A stretch of 64,000 nt of DNA, from the NCBI GenBank assembly GCA_965260995.1, contig CBDHCD010000002.1, forward strand, positions 806,001-870,000, written 5' to 3'. This document shows positions 37,016 to 45,812 of the stretch, piece after piece. The first letter of the stretch is position 1. Each line of letters opens with the position of its first letter. Both the position numbers and the translations under genes were made by a program. The DNA is from JBBROS01 sp965260995. Lineage in GTDB: Bacteria > Pseudomonadota > Alphaproteobacteria > Acetobacterales > Acetobacteraceae. The notes under the pieces were generated by a model, which saw nothing but the letters and a program-made list of their open reading frames with translations, had not been told where the DNA came from and ran no database searches.

Positions 37016-37187
37016 AGTTTATGCGTTGTGCCAGTCCGGAGGTGATGTGGCATGGTGACGCAATCCGATGTGTATCCGCCCGGTGAAGCTTGCGATTACC
37101 CACATCTTAGGCCGGGGTAAGCTGCTTGGTGGTTGCCGCCCTGGGCTGTCGTGATTCGTTGTTGGGCACCGAATTGCCTGAGAGTAA
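37016..37187. other. Unassigned IS-flanking segment
   Basis: No convincing gene was recognised in these 172 bases. They lie between the second 15-base repeat and the IS4-type fragment and are probably the non-coding end of one of those elements. Confidence 0.3.
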
Positions 37188-37320
37188 GTGCCCGTGGCTG
37201 CTGCAACTGAACCATGGTGGAACAACGAGTTGGCTGGGTGCACCTTTGCCGATGCGCGCTTGGGTCAACGCCTACGCAAACTCATTGAGCGGATGGGCGG
37301 CGCGATTGGGGCGATTGTAC
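37188..37320 (+). pseudogene. IS4/Tn5-type transposase N-terminal fragment
   Basis: The frame reads WWNNELAGCTFADARLGQRL and continues RKLIERMGGAIG, the DNA-binding N-terminus common to Tn5/IS50-like IS4 transposases. It ends abruptly at 37320, where an IS3-type terminus (TGAACCGCCCCGGG) begins. Confidence 0.75.
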
Positions 37321-37629
37321 TGAACCGCCCCGGGTTTGCCGGAGGCTGGTTTACGTGGGTCCTATGCTGCCATCGGCATGGCTTCAAGCTCGGCGTAGTA
37401 GGCCGCTTCGGCCTCGGCGGGCGGAACGTTGCCGATCGGCTCGAGCAGCCGCCGGTTGTTATACCAGTCCACCCATTCAAGGGTGGCATATTCGACGGCC
37501 TCGAAGGATCGCCATGGTCCGCATCGGTGGATCACTTCGGCCTTGAACAGGCCGTTGATCGTCTCGGCCAGCGCGTTATCGTAGCTGTCGCCAACGCTGC
37601 CGACGGAGGGATCAATGCCCGCCTCGGCC
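37321..37629 (-). pseudogene. IS3-family OrfB C-terminal fragment with element end
   Basis: The left end begins TGAACCGCCCCGGGTTTGCC, a typical terminus of IS3-family elements. The minus-strand frame contains DSYDNALAETINGLFK and ATLEWVDWYNNRRLLEPIGN, the end of the DDE core (with the catalytic Glu) of OrfB. Homology stops at 37629 where the IS256 terminus starts, so the rest of the element has been deleted. Confidence 0.85.
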
Positions 37630-38022
37630 GAGCTATGGCCGAAACTGGGTGACGCCGTGATCAGGCGGCGTTCTGGTCTGGCGTGTCGGTGACCTCGACG
37701 CCGTTGCGGAAGGTGACGCCCTGGACGACTTTGGGCAACTGGTTCTCGCCTTTCAGCCGTCGCCAGGTCTTGGCCGCGGTCATCACCAGCTTGAACACCA
37801 TCAGCCGGGCGGTGTCCTGCGACAGCGCGTCGTGGGTAGCGCACCATGCGGTGCCGGACGGTCGCGAACACGCTCTCGATCGGATTGGTCGTGCGCAGGT
37901 GGTCCCAGACCCTATGATCGCGGTGAGAGTTGATTGGTCGGTGGCCTCTCCCGCAGCATCCTCCCGCAAGGGTGTTGCGTCAGGCGGGCCGGCGCCGAGC
38001 CTCGTGAATAGGGAGAGACCAA

Positions 38023-39123
38023 GTGCAGACTACCGTATTTGTTGGGCTTGATGTTCATAAGGCGACGATCTCGGTGGCGATCGCGCATGGAGAACGATCG
38101 GGCGAAGTACGGCACTGGGGCACCATCCCCAACCGTGCCGATCACGTCCGCAAGCTTGTCGAGAAACTGGGCAGTGATGGGCGTTTGTTACACTTCTGCT
38201 ACGAGGCTGGCCCCTGCGGCTACGGTCTCTATCGGCAGCTCATCGAGCTTGGGCATGACTGTGTGGTCGTCGCCCCCTCGCTTATTCCAGTCAAGGCGGG
38301 CGACCGGGTGAAGACCGACCGCCGCGATGCGCTCATGTTGGCAAAACTGCATCGGGCGGGCGAACTGACGTCGGTTTGGGTGCCGGATGAGGCTCATGAA
38401 GCGATGCGTGATCTGGTCCGCTCTCGGGCAACAGCAGTGAATGTTACAGGCCAGGCGCGCCAACACCTGCAGGGCTTCCTGCTCCGACACGGTCAAATCT
38501 ATCCGGGCAAAAAGGGTTGGACGAAGCCCTATCGACGCTGGCTGTCGACGGTTCGGTTTCACCATCCGGCGCAACAGATCGTGTTTCAGGACTACATTCA
38601 TGCCGTGACCGACGCCGAAGCTCGGGTCGAGCGCCTGACACAACAGATCGGCGAATTGCTGTCCAGCTGGAGCCTCGCGCCGTTGGTCGAGGCACTACAA
38701 GCCATGCGAGGGATTGCATTTGTTGTCGCGGTGACGCTGGCAGCCGAGGTTGGAAATTTCTCGCGGTTCGACAATCCGCGCCAACTGATGGCCTATCTCG
38801 GGCTCACCCCCTCGGAGCATACCAGTGGCACCAGCGTGCGGCGCGGTGGAATCACGAAGGCCGGCAGCAGTCTAGCCCGCCACGCTCTGGTCGAGGGCGC
38901 CTGGAGCTATCGAATGCAGGCCCGGGTCGGCCGGAAGCTCGTCGACCGGATCGAGGCTTTGCCCCAAGCCGTGCGTGACATCGCCTGGAAAGGCCAGCTG
39001 CGGATGTGCCAACGCTATCGGCACATGATTGCTGTGGGCAAGCCGAAGGTCGTGGCAACTACGGCAATCGCACGTGAGATGGTCGGGTTCATCTGGGCCA
39101 TTGCGCGCGAGGTTAATGCCTGA
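38023..39123 (+). CDS. IS110-family DEDD recombinase (transposase)
   Basis: A 366-residue recombinase. The N-terminal RuvC-like DEDD domain shows VGLDVHKAT (Asp10), CYEAGPCGYGLYR (Glu61) and KTDRRDALMLAKL (Asp99, Asp102). The C-terminal Transposase_20 domain has VEALQAMRGIAFVVAVTLAAE and GITKAGSSLARHALVEG, with the candidate nucleophilic serine at about 282-283. The gene is intact and full length, so the element could be active. In this family the recombinase works with an element-encoded guide RNA. Confidence 0.93.
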   Translation: MQTTVFVGLDVHKATISVAIAHGERSGEVRHWGTIPNRADHVRKLVEKLGSDGRLLHFCYEAGPCGYGLYRQLIELGHDCVVVAPSLIPVKAGDRVKTDRRDALMLAKLHRAGELTSVWVPDEAHEAMRDLVRSRATAVNVTGQARQHLQGFLLRHGQIYPGKKGWTKPYRRWLSTVRFHHPAQQIVFQDYIHAVTDAEARVERLTQQIGELLSSWSLAPLVEALQAMRGIAFVVAVTLAAEVGNFSRFDNPRQLMAYLGLTPSEHTSGTSVRRGGITKAGSSLARHALVEGAWSYRMQARVGRKLVDRIEALPQAVRDIAWKGQLRMCQRYRHMIAVGKPKVVATTAIAREMVGFIWAIAREVNA

Positions 39124-39159
39124 CGCTCGATCGCTACAGCCGGCGCGCCCTGTCCCGCT

Positions 39160-39338
39160 GATGTGCAAAGCTGGGGGTGGAACGCGGTAGGGAAGCATTG
39201 TGAGCCGGTACCTATTCCACCGACGCTCGTTCCCAGAAAGAGGCAGCCCAAAGACGAAGCCACGGTCATGCGGTAATCAACCCGCGTATGAGAGTCTGCT
39301 CAACCGTCGTCTCAGTTCCACCTCCTGCCTTGCACATC
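39160..39338 (+). ncRNA. Candidate seekRNA/bridge RNA of the IS1111-type element
   Basis: Two 24-base arms, 39160-39183 and 39315-39338, can pair with 21 Watson-Crick pairs, one G-U pair and two mismatches. They enclose 131 bases that can form further small hairpins, such as 39203-39230 around the loop ACCTATTCC. The enclosed stretch carries GTTCCCAG (39229-39236), close to the target flank GGTCCCAG (37901-37908), and ATGAGAG (39288-39294), identical to the element's right end (39405-39411). Position, size and structure suit an IS1111 guide RNA, but transcript ends and guide roles are inferred. Confidence 0.5.
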
Positions 39339-40528
39339 TACAAAACGTCATACCCGGTAGCGGTCCCGGCGGATGTCGCTTGGAAAGCGGCGTTGACGGC
39401 GATCATGAGAGTGCTCGGCGGGGAAGTCGTAGAAGGCCAGCAGCGCGTCGCGGTCCTTGACCAGGCAGGCAACGGCCTTGTCGTATTTGGCGCCATACTT
39501 GTCGGCAAAGGCGGCCACCGCCGCCTCGGCCGTGGCGCGGTCCGGCGCCGCCCAGACCTCGCGCAGGTCCGCCTTGGCCGCGGGCTGGACGGACTTGGGC
39601 AGCTTGTCCAGGATGTTGACGGTCTTGTGGACTGCGCAGCGTTGATGCCGGGTGGCCGGCGACACCTGCTCCAGCGCGCGCCAGAAGCCGAGCGCCCCAT
39701 CGCCGGTGGCCAGCTTCGGCGCGATGGACAGGCCGCGCGCTTTCAGGTCGATCAAGAGCTCGCGCCAGCTCTGCGTGCTTTCCCGCTGGCCCACTTGGAA
39801 GCCGAGCAACTCCTTCTTGCCCTCCGGTGTCGCCCCGATCAGCACCAGCATGCACTCGGCCTGTGGCTCCATGCGCGCTTGCAGGTAGACGCCGTCCGCC
39901 CAGACATACACGTAGCGCCGGGCTGACAGGTCGCGCCGCTGCCAGCGCGCATGGTCCGCCTCCCACCCGCCGCGCAGGCGCGCGATCACCGACGGCGACA
40001 GGTTCGGGGCCTCTCCCAGCAAGGCTCCAAGCGCCTCTTGGAAGTCGCCCATCGAGAGGCCGCGCAGGTAGAGCACCGGCAACAGCGCATCCAGGCTGCG
40101 CGTGCGCCTCGCCCAGCGCGGCAGGATGGCCGACGTGAAGCGGATGCGCTCGCCGCCGTCAGCGCCGCCGCGGTCGCGCACGCGGACCCGCTGCACCGCC
40201 ACCGAGCCGATGCCGGTCTGCACTGCGCGCTCCGGGCCGTGGCCGTGCCGCACCAGGCGGTCCCGCCCGTCGGCGAGCCGTTCGCCCTTCATCGCGGTCA
40301 GGAACGCCTCCGCCTCGGCCTCAACAGCTTGGGCCAGCAACTGGCGCGCGCCCTGGCGCAGGATGGCCGTCAGTGGGTCGTCGTCGAGCCGATCGGGCTG
40401 ACGCAGGGAAACGACGGTGCTACTGCTCGACATGGCGTATCGGCTCCTTCGGGAGTTCAGGCAGGCTTCCACCCGCCTCGATACGCCGCCTCTCTCAAAT
40501 CGTCGTCACCCAGGTTCGGCTATAGCTC

Positions 40529-41064
40529 GAGATTGAGGAGCATGCGGCCGTTGTCCCCCGCCTCCGCCAGTCGAGCGCGCAACTCGTCGAGGAAGAGCGG
40601 GTTCAGCACCTTCAGAATGTTCGGGACGCTCGTGTAGTGCATGCCAAGCGCGCCGCGCTCTTCGTCCTCGGCGACGGCCTGGATCATCGAGCCGAAAATG
40701 TCGGGGTTGATCTTCGTCCAATCGAGGTTGCCGATGTGGATAAGGTAGGAGCGCGCGATGCGGCTGAAGCGCGGCACATCTAGCTCGCCGGAAAACAGCC
40801 CGCCGTTGACGTAGGGGAAGTCGCAAGCCCAGCGGGCGATACCGGCCGCAGCACGGTTCTCGATTTTCGTGTTCATGGCGCGGAACAGCTCGCCTATCAC
40901 CTCGTGGGTGTCGGTCGAGTCCTTAGCGCTCATCTGTGCGACCATGTTTGTAAACAGGTCGGACTTGATGAAGATGTCGGTATCCTCGGCGAAGAAGCAG
41001 AAGATCAGCCGCGCCATGAAGTGGTTCATGTCGGGGCGGCGCGCGGCCGTGCCCCAATCGGGGT
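40529..41064 (-). pseudogene. Internal fragment of an MmeI-like restriction-modification protein
   Basis: About 178 residues are readable in one frame: DMNHFMARLIFCFFAEDTDIF, WACDFPYVNGGLFSGEL, INPDIFGSMIQAV and GMHYTSVPNILKVLNPLFLDEL. This is the helical linker just before the methyltransferase core in MmeI-type (type IIL) enzymes and related class I DNA methyltransferases. Both ends are lost: the 5' side ends at IS1595 and the 3' side at IS256. The nuclease, SAM-binding and recognition regions are absent, so no activity is expected. Confidence 0.8.
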
Positions 41065-42166
41065 GGCTCTTGTCGGGTTCCGGGGTGTTGGCATGCAGAG
41101 ACGAGACTGGTGGTTCTGGCGAGCTTCTGATGTGATGAAAGCGGCGGGATGATCGACCGCCCGTTCTCATTTGAGGAGCTTTGGCGTTCATGGCTGCACC
41201 TGACTTGGTCAACCTGTCCGGCCTGATGGACGACGCCAAGTGCTTCGCCTTTGTGCGCCAGCACCGTTGGCCGGAAGGCGTGCGTTGCCCCGGGTGCGAC
41301 AGCTCCGCGGTGGTCCGGGATGGGTGCGACGACACACAGCCTTGTCGGCAGCGCTACCGGTGCAAGGCGTGCACGTCCCGCTTCGACGACCTCACCGGCA
41401 CCGTGCTGGCCGGGCACCATCAGCCGCTGCGCGTGTGGGTGCTGTGCCTCTACTTCATGGGCCTGAAGCTTTCCAGCCGGCAGATCGCAGGTGAGCTGGG
41501 CTTGGCCGTGTCGGACGTGCAGGCCATGACGGAGCAGCTGCGCCGGGGGCTGGTCGCCAAAGTGCCGGTGGTAAAGCTACAGGGCGCGGTGGAAATCGAC
41601 GAGGTCTACGTCGTAGCCGGGCACAAGGGGCAGCCGGAAGAAGTGGCCAAAAGGGGCGGCTCGGCCGGTGCCGCAGGCTGGCAGGCGCGCCGGGCCGCGG
41701 CACGCTGGAGAAGGACAAGCCGCCGATCCTTGGCCTGATCCAGCGCGGCGGCCAGGTGGTGCTGCAGATGCTGGCCAACGTGCAGCAGAACACGATCAAG
41801 CCGGTCATCACCGCCGCCGTCGCCCCGGGCACTCTGATCCACACGGACGAATACAGCATCTACGCACGTCTGCCGGCTTGGGGCTACGGACACAAAACGG
41901 TCTGCCACGGGCGCGGCGAATACGCCCGCGACGAGGACGGCGACGGGTTCTGCGAGGTCCACGTCAACACCATGGAAGGGCTTTGGTCGCTCCTACGTTC
42001 CTGGCTGCGACCGCACCGGGGCATCTCGCAAGACAAGCTGCCGCTCTATCTCGGCTTCTTCCAGTTCGTGCACAACGCTCGCCGACGCGGCAAAGCCTTG
42101 CTCGGTGCACTCGTCACCGCACTTGTCAGATGACGCAGGCCAACACCCCGGAACCCGACAAGAGCC
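41065..42166. mobile_element. IS1595-family element
   Basis: Perfect 28-base terminal inverted repeats are present: GGCTCTTGTCGGG... at 41065-41092 and its complement at 42139-42166. The eight bases beyond each end differ (ATCGGGGT and AGTGGCGA), so no target duplication remains. The flanks are unrelated gene fragments (MmeI-like and TctC-like), implying rearrangement next to the element. Confidence 0.9.
41190..42133 (+). pseudogene. IS1595-family transposase, frameshifted
   Basis: The first frame (41190 to about 41660) carries the zinc ribbon CPGCDSS, then CRQRYRCKAC, and the catalytic start GAVEIDEVYV. The rest lies in another frame (from about 41690: GTLEKDKPPILGLIQRGG, TDEYSIYARLPAWG, VNTMEGLWSLLRSWLRPHRG). 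A single-base change near 41660-41690 separates them. The DDE residues are all encoded but not in one polypeptide unless frameshifting occurs. Confidence 0.85.
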
Positions 42167-42982
42167 AGTGGCGATTACCTCTGCCGGCACGCCCTTCGGC
42201 ACGAACACGCCGAAGTAGTTGGCCGGGGCGGTGAAGCCCTTGATCGTGTCGGACAGCGGCGGGATGGACCCGAAGCCTTCGAGCGAAACCGGCTTGTCGC
42301 CGATGGCGGCAAGGGGCCGCAGCATCTTGCCGCGGATCATCTCGGCCTCGTCAGTCGCGACTTGGCTGGTGGCGACGGTCTCCCCGGCCACGGTGGCGAT
42401 CACCGCCGGGTTGCCGCCGTCGTAGGTGACGTTGCGATAGGTAACCTTGGCGGCGTTGGCGACCATGTCCATCGCCGCATGCCCGGCGGAGGTGACGCCA
42501 GCGGTGGCGACGGTGATGCTGCCGGGCTTGTTGCGCATCGCCTCGATCAGCTCGGCGGCGGTCGTGTAGGGTTGTTTCGGGTTGACCGCGAGCACGGGCA
42601 CGTTGGCGACGCTGAGGAACAGGCTCCAGTCGGTGATCGGGACGCTGACCGAGCCCAATGTCTGGTAGGCGCCGAGGTCCTGCACGGCGCCGCTGGTCCA
42701 GGTATACCCGTCCCGCGCGGCATCCAGCGCGCCTTTGGTGCCGATTGCGCCGGAGGCCCCGGGCTGGTTGATGATGACGATGGTCTGGCCGAGCGGGCCT
42801 TCGAGCTCGGCGGCGACGATGCGGGTCACCTGGTCGGTGGAGCCGCCGGCGGCCCAAGGCACGATGAGGTTGATGGGGCGGGACGGCTTCCAGGTGGCCT
42901 ATTGCGCGCGGACGACCGCCGGGCCGGCGAGCAGGCCGAGACTGGTGCCGAGCAGGGTGCGGCGGGTGGTCTGGATGCTCAT
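42167..42982 (-). pseudogene. TctC/Bug-type tricarboxylate receptor, nonsense and truncated
   Basis: A periplasmic Bug-family receptor gene starting at 42982 with a signal peptide MSIQTTRRTLLGTSLGLLAG ending VVRAQ. An in-frame TAG at 42899-42901 falls exactly after the signal peptide, and the mature sequence continues in frame: PINLIVPWAAGGSTDQVTR, TIVIINQPGASGAIGTK and so on. The 3' end is cut at 42167 by IS1595 after VPAEVIAT, losing roughly the last 40-50 residues. Its start overlaps the Gfo/Idh stop (ATGA). TctA/TctB permease genes are not present. Confidence 0.88.
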
Positions 42983-44183
42983 GGCGGATCCCCTCGTGCT
43001 TGCAGCGTGATGCGACGGCCCTCTTCCGCGGCCTGATACGCGGCGTAGTGGACGCGGATGGCCTCGCAGGCGAGATCGAGCCCGGCGAGCGGTTGCCGGC
43101 CGGTCGCGGCACATTCCATGAAGTCCTGGACCTCGCCCTGGTAACCGCGGGTCCACGTCTCCTCTAGGCAGACCATCTGCCAACCGGTCTTCCGGTCCAC
43201 CTTTTCGGTGATGTACACCCGGCCAGCTTTGCTTCGTCGGTCGCGTAGCTCACCAGGTGGGTGTTGGGCGCGATGTTGGCGTGCACCACGCCACCTGTGG
43301 TGTAGGTCTCGATCAGGTTCCGCACGCCGCCCAGGATCATGTCGCCCGCGAGCACGGTGGCCTTGGTCTGGTCACTCCAGGTGAGGGTCAGCATGCCCCA
43401 ATCCTCCACGTCCACCGGATCGGCGTTGAGATAGCGTCGGTCGGCGTCCGGCACGTGCGGGGTGATGAGACCCACGTCGCAGGTGACGTCGGTCACGGTG
43501 ATGCGTTCGCCGCGCGCCTCGGCCTCGACCTGCTTGAGGTAGAGCGCGGCGGAGAGGGGATGGCAGCCTTGGCGGAGCAGGGCGCCGCCGCCGGTCATGT
43601 CCCAGCGGGCGGCGTGTTCGGCATGGGAGCCGCTGTGGCTCTCCTCGGCCTTGATGAACAGGATTTTGTCCTGGGTCGCGCGCAGGATCTCGGCCGTCTT
43701 CTGCACGGCGGGCGCGTAGACCCAGTCCTCGGCATAAAGGAACAGCTTGCCGCTGCTCCGGATGGCGGCGGCGGTGCGGTCCATCTCCGCCATCACGCGC
43801 TTGAGCATCAGGGCTTTCGAAACCTTGTGACCAATGGGCGTGGGGTCGCCGTCCCGGCCGAAATAGCCGGTGAAAGGTTTCTCGCAGATCACGTGCTTGC
43901 CGGCCTGCATGCACGCGACGACCATCTCGGCATGGGTCGCGGGCGGCGTGCAGAGGTCGATGACGTCGATTGCCGGGTCGTCCAGCAGGCGCCGCCAGTC
44001 GCGGGTGGTGCGCGGGATGGCGTGGCGGCGGGCGAACGCCTCTACGGCGTCGCCACGTGAGCAGGCGGCACGAACCTGCACGTCGATGCCGTAGACCCGG
44101 CGATAGGCATGCATGTGCAACTCGGACACGAAGCCGGTGCCGACGATGGCGACGCCCACGGTCGGGAGGGCGCGGTCAGGCAA
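42979..44183 (-). pseudogene. Gfo/Idh/MocA-family oxidoreductase with a frameshift
   Basis: An NAD(P)-dependent sugar or cyclitol-type dehydrogenase. The Rossmann motif is VAIVGTGFVSELHMHAY, and AGKHVICEKPF carries the EKP signature. The frame breaks near 43222 (SYATDEAKLAG, then another frame gives VYITEKVDRKTGWQ), consistent with loss of one base; otherwise the gene is full length at about 400 residues. It probably starts at TTG 44183, overlapping the flavin oxidoreductase gene by 8 bases. It lies in an operon with that gene and tctC. Confidence 0.87.
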
Positions 44184-45504
44184 GCCGGACGGCCTTCTTG
44201 ATTTGCGCGAGTTTGGCCGCCTCGGGCGCCTTTTTATAGAGTGGATCGAGCGGGTAGCAGCCGGAGATGATGCCGTTGCGCGGTGCGGTGGTGCAGTCGC
44301 TGAAGGTGCGGCAGAGGCGCTTCTTCTGCATCGCCCCGGTCCGCAGCACGTCGCGCGGCAGCTCCGGGTAGGACAGCACCATGCGGCCGAGGCCCACGAA
44401 ATCGGTCCAGCCCTCGCGCACGGCGGCCTGAGCGACGTTGGGCAAGTAATCTTGCAGGTAGGTGTAGCCGCTGCCGACGAGCGTGAACCGGGGGAAACGC
44501 TGCTTGAGCGCGCGCGTGGTCTGCAACAGGCGGAGCACGCCGGCGAGCGGTTCCTCCGGCGGGCGATAGCCGTCGGATGGCGGGTAAAGCGCCGGGCGGG
44601 TGACGTGCGGGTTGTAATACGGGCTGCCGGCGGTCACGTTCAGCAGGGTGATGCCGAGTTGCTCCATCACGCCGCAGAAGGCGATGGCGGGATCCAGGTC
44701 GGGCTCGGTCGGTTCGTCGGGGCAGGCGCCGAACACGTCGTGGTAGCTGCCCTCCCAGGGCTCGGGGATGCCAGGGCCGAGGGCGGTGGGCGTGGAGAGC
44801 GCCGGATCTGGCCGGAAGGGCACCAGGTCGATGGCGCTGAGCCGGACGCCGATGGCGAGGCCCGGGGCCTCGGCGCGGATGCCGGCGGCGATCTCGCGCA
44901 GGAAGCGGGTGCGGTTCTCGATGCTGCCGCCGAAGCGGCCGGGGCGGTGGACGGCGCTGAGGAACTCGTGGCCCAGATAGCCGTGGCAGTGCTTGATGTC
45001 CACGAAGTCGAACCCGCAGCGCTGGGCCTGCGCGGCCGCCCGGACGAAATCCTGGATCAGGCGTTCGATGTCGTCATCGCTCATCACCGGGGTGCCCGGT
45101 GGCAGACCGAACTTCCGGTTGAGAATGGGGTGGTTGTAGAGGATGACGGGTTCCAGCGGGCCGCCCGGCGTGGGGCGGCAGAAGCGGCCGGAGTGGGTGA
45201 GCTGCAGGCCGATCAGGAACGGCCCGGTGTCGCCGTCTCCGGCCTGCACGTGGGCGGCAACGAGCGTGTCGCGCAGGCCGGCGATGTCAGCCATCGTCGC
45301 CTCCGACAGGAGAAGCTGGCGGGGATTGGCCCGGCCGTCGTGACGGACCGCGACGGCTTCGCCGCCCCAGATCAGCTTGGCGCCGGAGCGGCCGAAATTC
45401 GCCCAGCGTTGGCGTGTGTGCTCTGAAGGCCGGCCATCATGCGTGCCGTCCCAGCCCTCCATCGGCAAGATGCAGAAGCGGTTGGAAAGTCGCCGGCCCG
45501 CCAC
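44176..45504 (-). CDS. NADH:flavin oxidoreductase (Old Yellow Enzyme family)
   Basis: A 442-residue FMN TIM-barrel ene-reductase or demethylase-type enzyme. NRFCILPMEGWDGT is the FMN-binding start, GLQLTHSGR and IKHCHGYLGHEFLS carry active-site histidines, and FVGLGRMVLSYPELP is the phosphate-binding end. The GTG at 45504 is the first usable start, but in-frame homologous-looking sequence continues upstream (EEINLKFGEYPKLASLGG) to a TAA at 45685-45687. The gene may therefore have lost its normal N-terminus of about 60 residues. It is the first gene of the minus-strand cluster. Confidence 0.82.
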   Translation of the reverse strand: MAGRRLSNRFCILPMEGWDGTHDGRPSEHTRQRWANFGRSGAKLIWGGEAVAVRHDGRANPRQLLLSEATMADIAGLRDTLVAAHVQAGDGDTGPFLIGLQLTHSGRFCRPTPGGPLEPVILYNHPILNRKFGLPPGTPVMSDDDIERLIQDFVRAAAQAQRCGFDFVDIKHCHGYLGHEFLSAVHRPGRFGGSIENRTRFLREIAAGIRAEAPGLAIGVRLSAIDLVPFRPDPALSTPTALGPGIPEPWEGSYHDVFGACPDEPTEPDLDPAIAFCGVMEQLGITLLNVTAGSPYYNPHVTRPALYPPSDGYRPPEEPLAGVLRLLQTTRALKQRFPRFTLVGSGYTYLQDYLPNVAQAAVREGWTDFVGLGRMVLSYPELPRDVLRTGAMQKKRLCRTFSDCTTAPRNGIISGCYPLDPLYKKAPEAAKLAQIKKAVRLA

Positions 45505-45812
45505 GTCATAGCCCCGGGCAAGAGGCGAGAGAAAACCCTTTTCGACGGCCGTGTCGCAGGAGAAATCGAGGCCCGAGGCGCTGGCGTGGGCGAGGAAGCC
45601 TTCGATGCCGCCGAGGGACGCGAGCTTGGGGTATTCGCCGAACTTCAGGTTGATTTCCTCCGCGGCCGCCCCGTTCCAGGGCCTTTACGAAACGTTATCG
45701 AAAGTCTGCGGTGGTGATCCGAGACTGTCAACGACCAGTCAGCGATCCATGCTCGGTTGACTTGGGGCCGAACGGGTCAGCAAGGTGACGATGCGTGCGG
45801 GAGGCGTCGTGC
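45505..45812. promoter_or_regulatory. Divergent intergenic region and possible 5' remnant
   Basis: This region separates the divergently transcribed flavin oxidoreductase and DUF993 genes, so both promoters should lie here. On the minus strand it still reads as protein-like sequence (WNGAAAEEINLKFGEYPKLA) down to a TAA at 45685-45687, so much of it is probably former coding sequence. GGGAGG at 45799-45804 is the ribosome site of the DUF993 gene. No clear operator was recognised. Confidence 0.5.

Larger units (their letters stand above)
37909..39411. mobile_element. IS110-family element, IS1111 subgroup, inside IS256
   Basis: A 1503-base element defined by restoring the IS256 reading frame. 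The dinucleotide AG occurs at both junctions (37907-37908 and 39410-39411), as expected for the core of IS110-family recombination. Subterminal inverted repeats ATGATCGC (37914-37921) and GCGATCAT (39399-39406) lie 5 bases inside each end, the signature of the IS1111 subgroup. The longer non-coding segment (288 bases) is downstream of the recombinase, also as in IS1111. Confidence 0.85.
37661..40433 (-). pseudogene. IS256-family transposase, interrupted and frameshifted
   Basis: The N-terminal part (about 40433 to 39412) contains ADGVYLQARMEPQAECM, ATGDGALGFWRALEQ and RCAVHKTVNILDKLP and breaks at FYDFPAEH. The C-terminal part (37908 to 37661) resumes WDHLRTTNPIESVFATVRHR and ends VVQGVTFRNGVEVTDTPDQ. 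Joining them restores a continuous frame across the IS110 insertion. A separate one-base insertion at 37838 shifts the frame within the C-terminal part, so the transposase would be dead even without the insertion. Confidence 0.88.
37630..40528. mobile_element. IS256-family element split by an IS110/IS1111 element
   Basis: The outer inverted repeats match in about 23 of 26 positions: GAGCTATGGCCGAA at 37630 and its counterpart TTCGGCTATAGCTC ending at 40528. Without the inner 1.5 kb insert the element is about 1.4 kb, normal for IS256. No target duplication is visible at the outer ends: the left flank is an IS3 fragment and the right flank an MmeI-like gene fragment, which points to an adjacent deletion or recombination. 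Confidence 0.88.

Noticed and set aside
36928..37652. One long mosaic gene spanning IS66, IS4 and IS3 sequence
   Set aside because: The open frames cross clear IS termini and join unrelated transposase pieces on opposite strands.
40529..41064. A functional defence system
   Set aside because: Only an internal linker fragment of an MmeI-like protein remains; the nuclease, methyltransferase and recognition parts are missing, and no partner genes are near.
41065..41115. The IS1595 left end read as MmeI-like codons (EPDKSHPDWG)
   Set aside because: The resemblance is appealing, but the same 28 bases recur as a perfect inverted repeat at the other end of the element, so they belong to IS1595.
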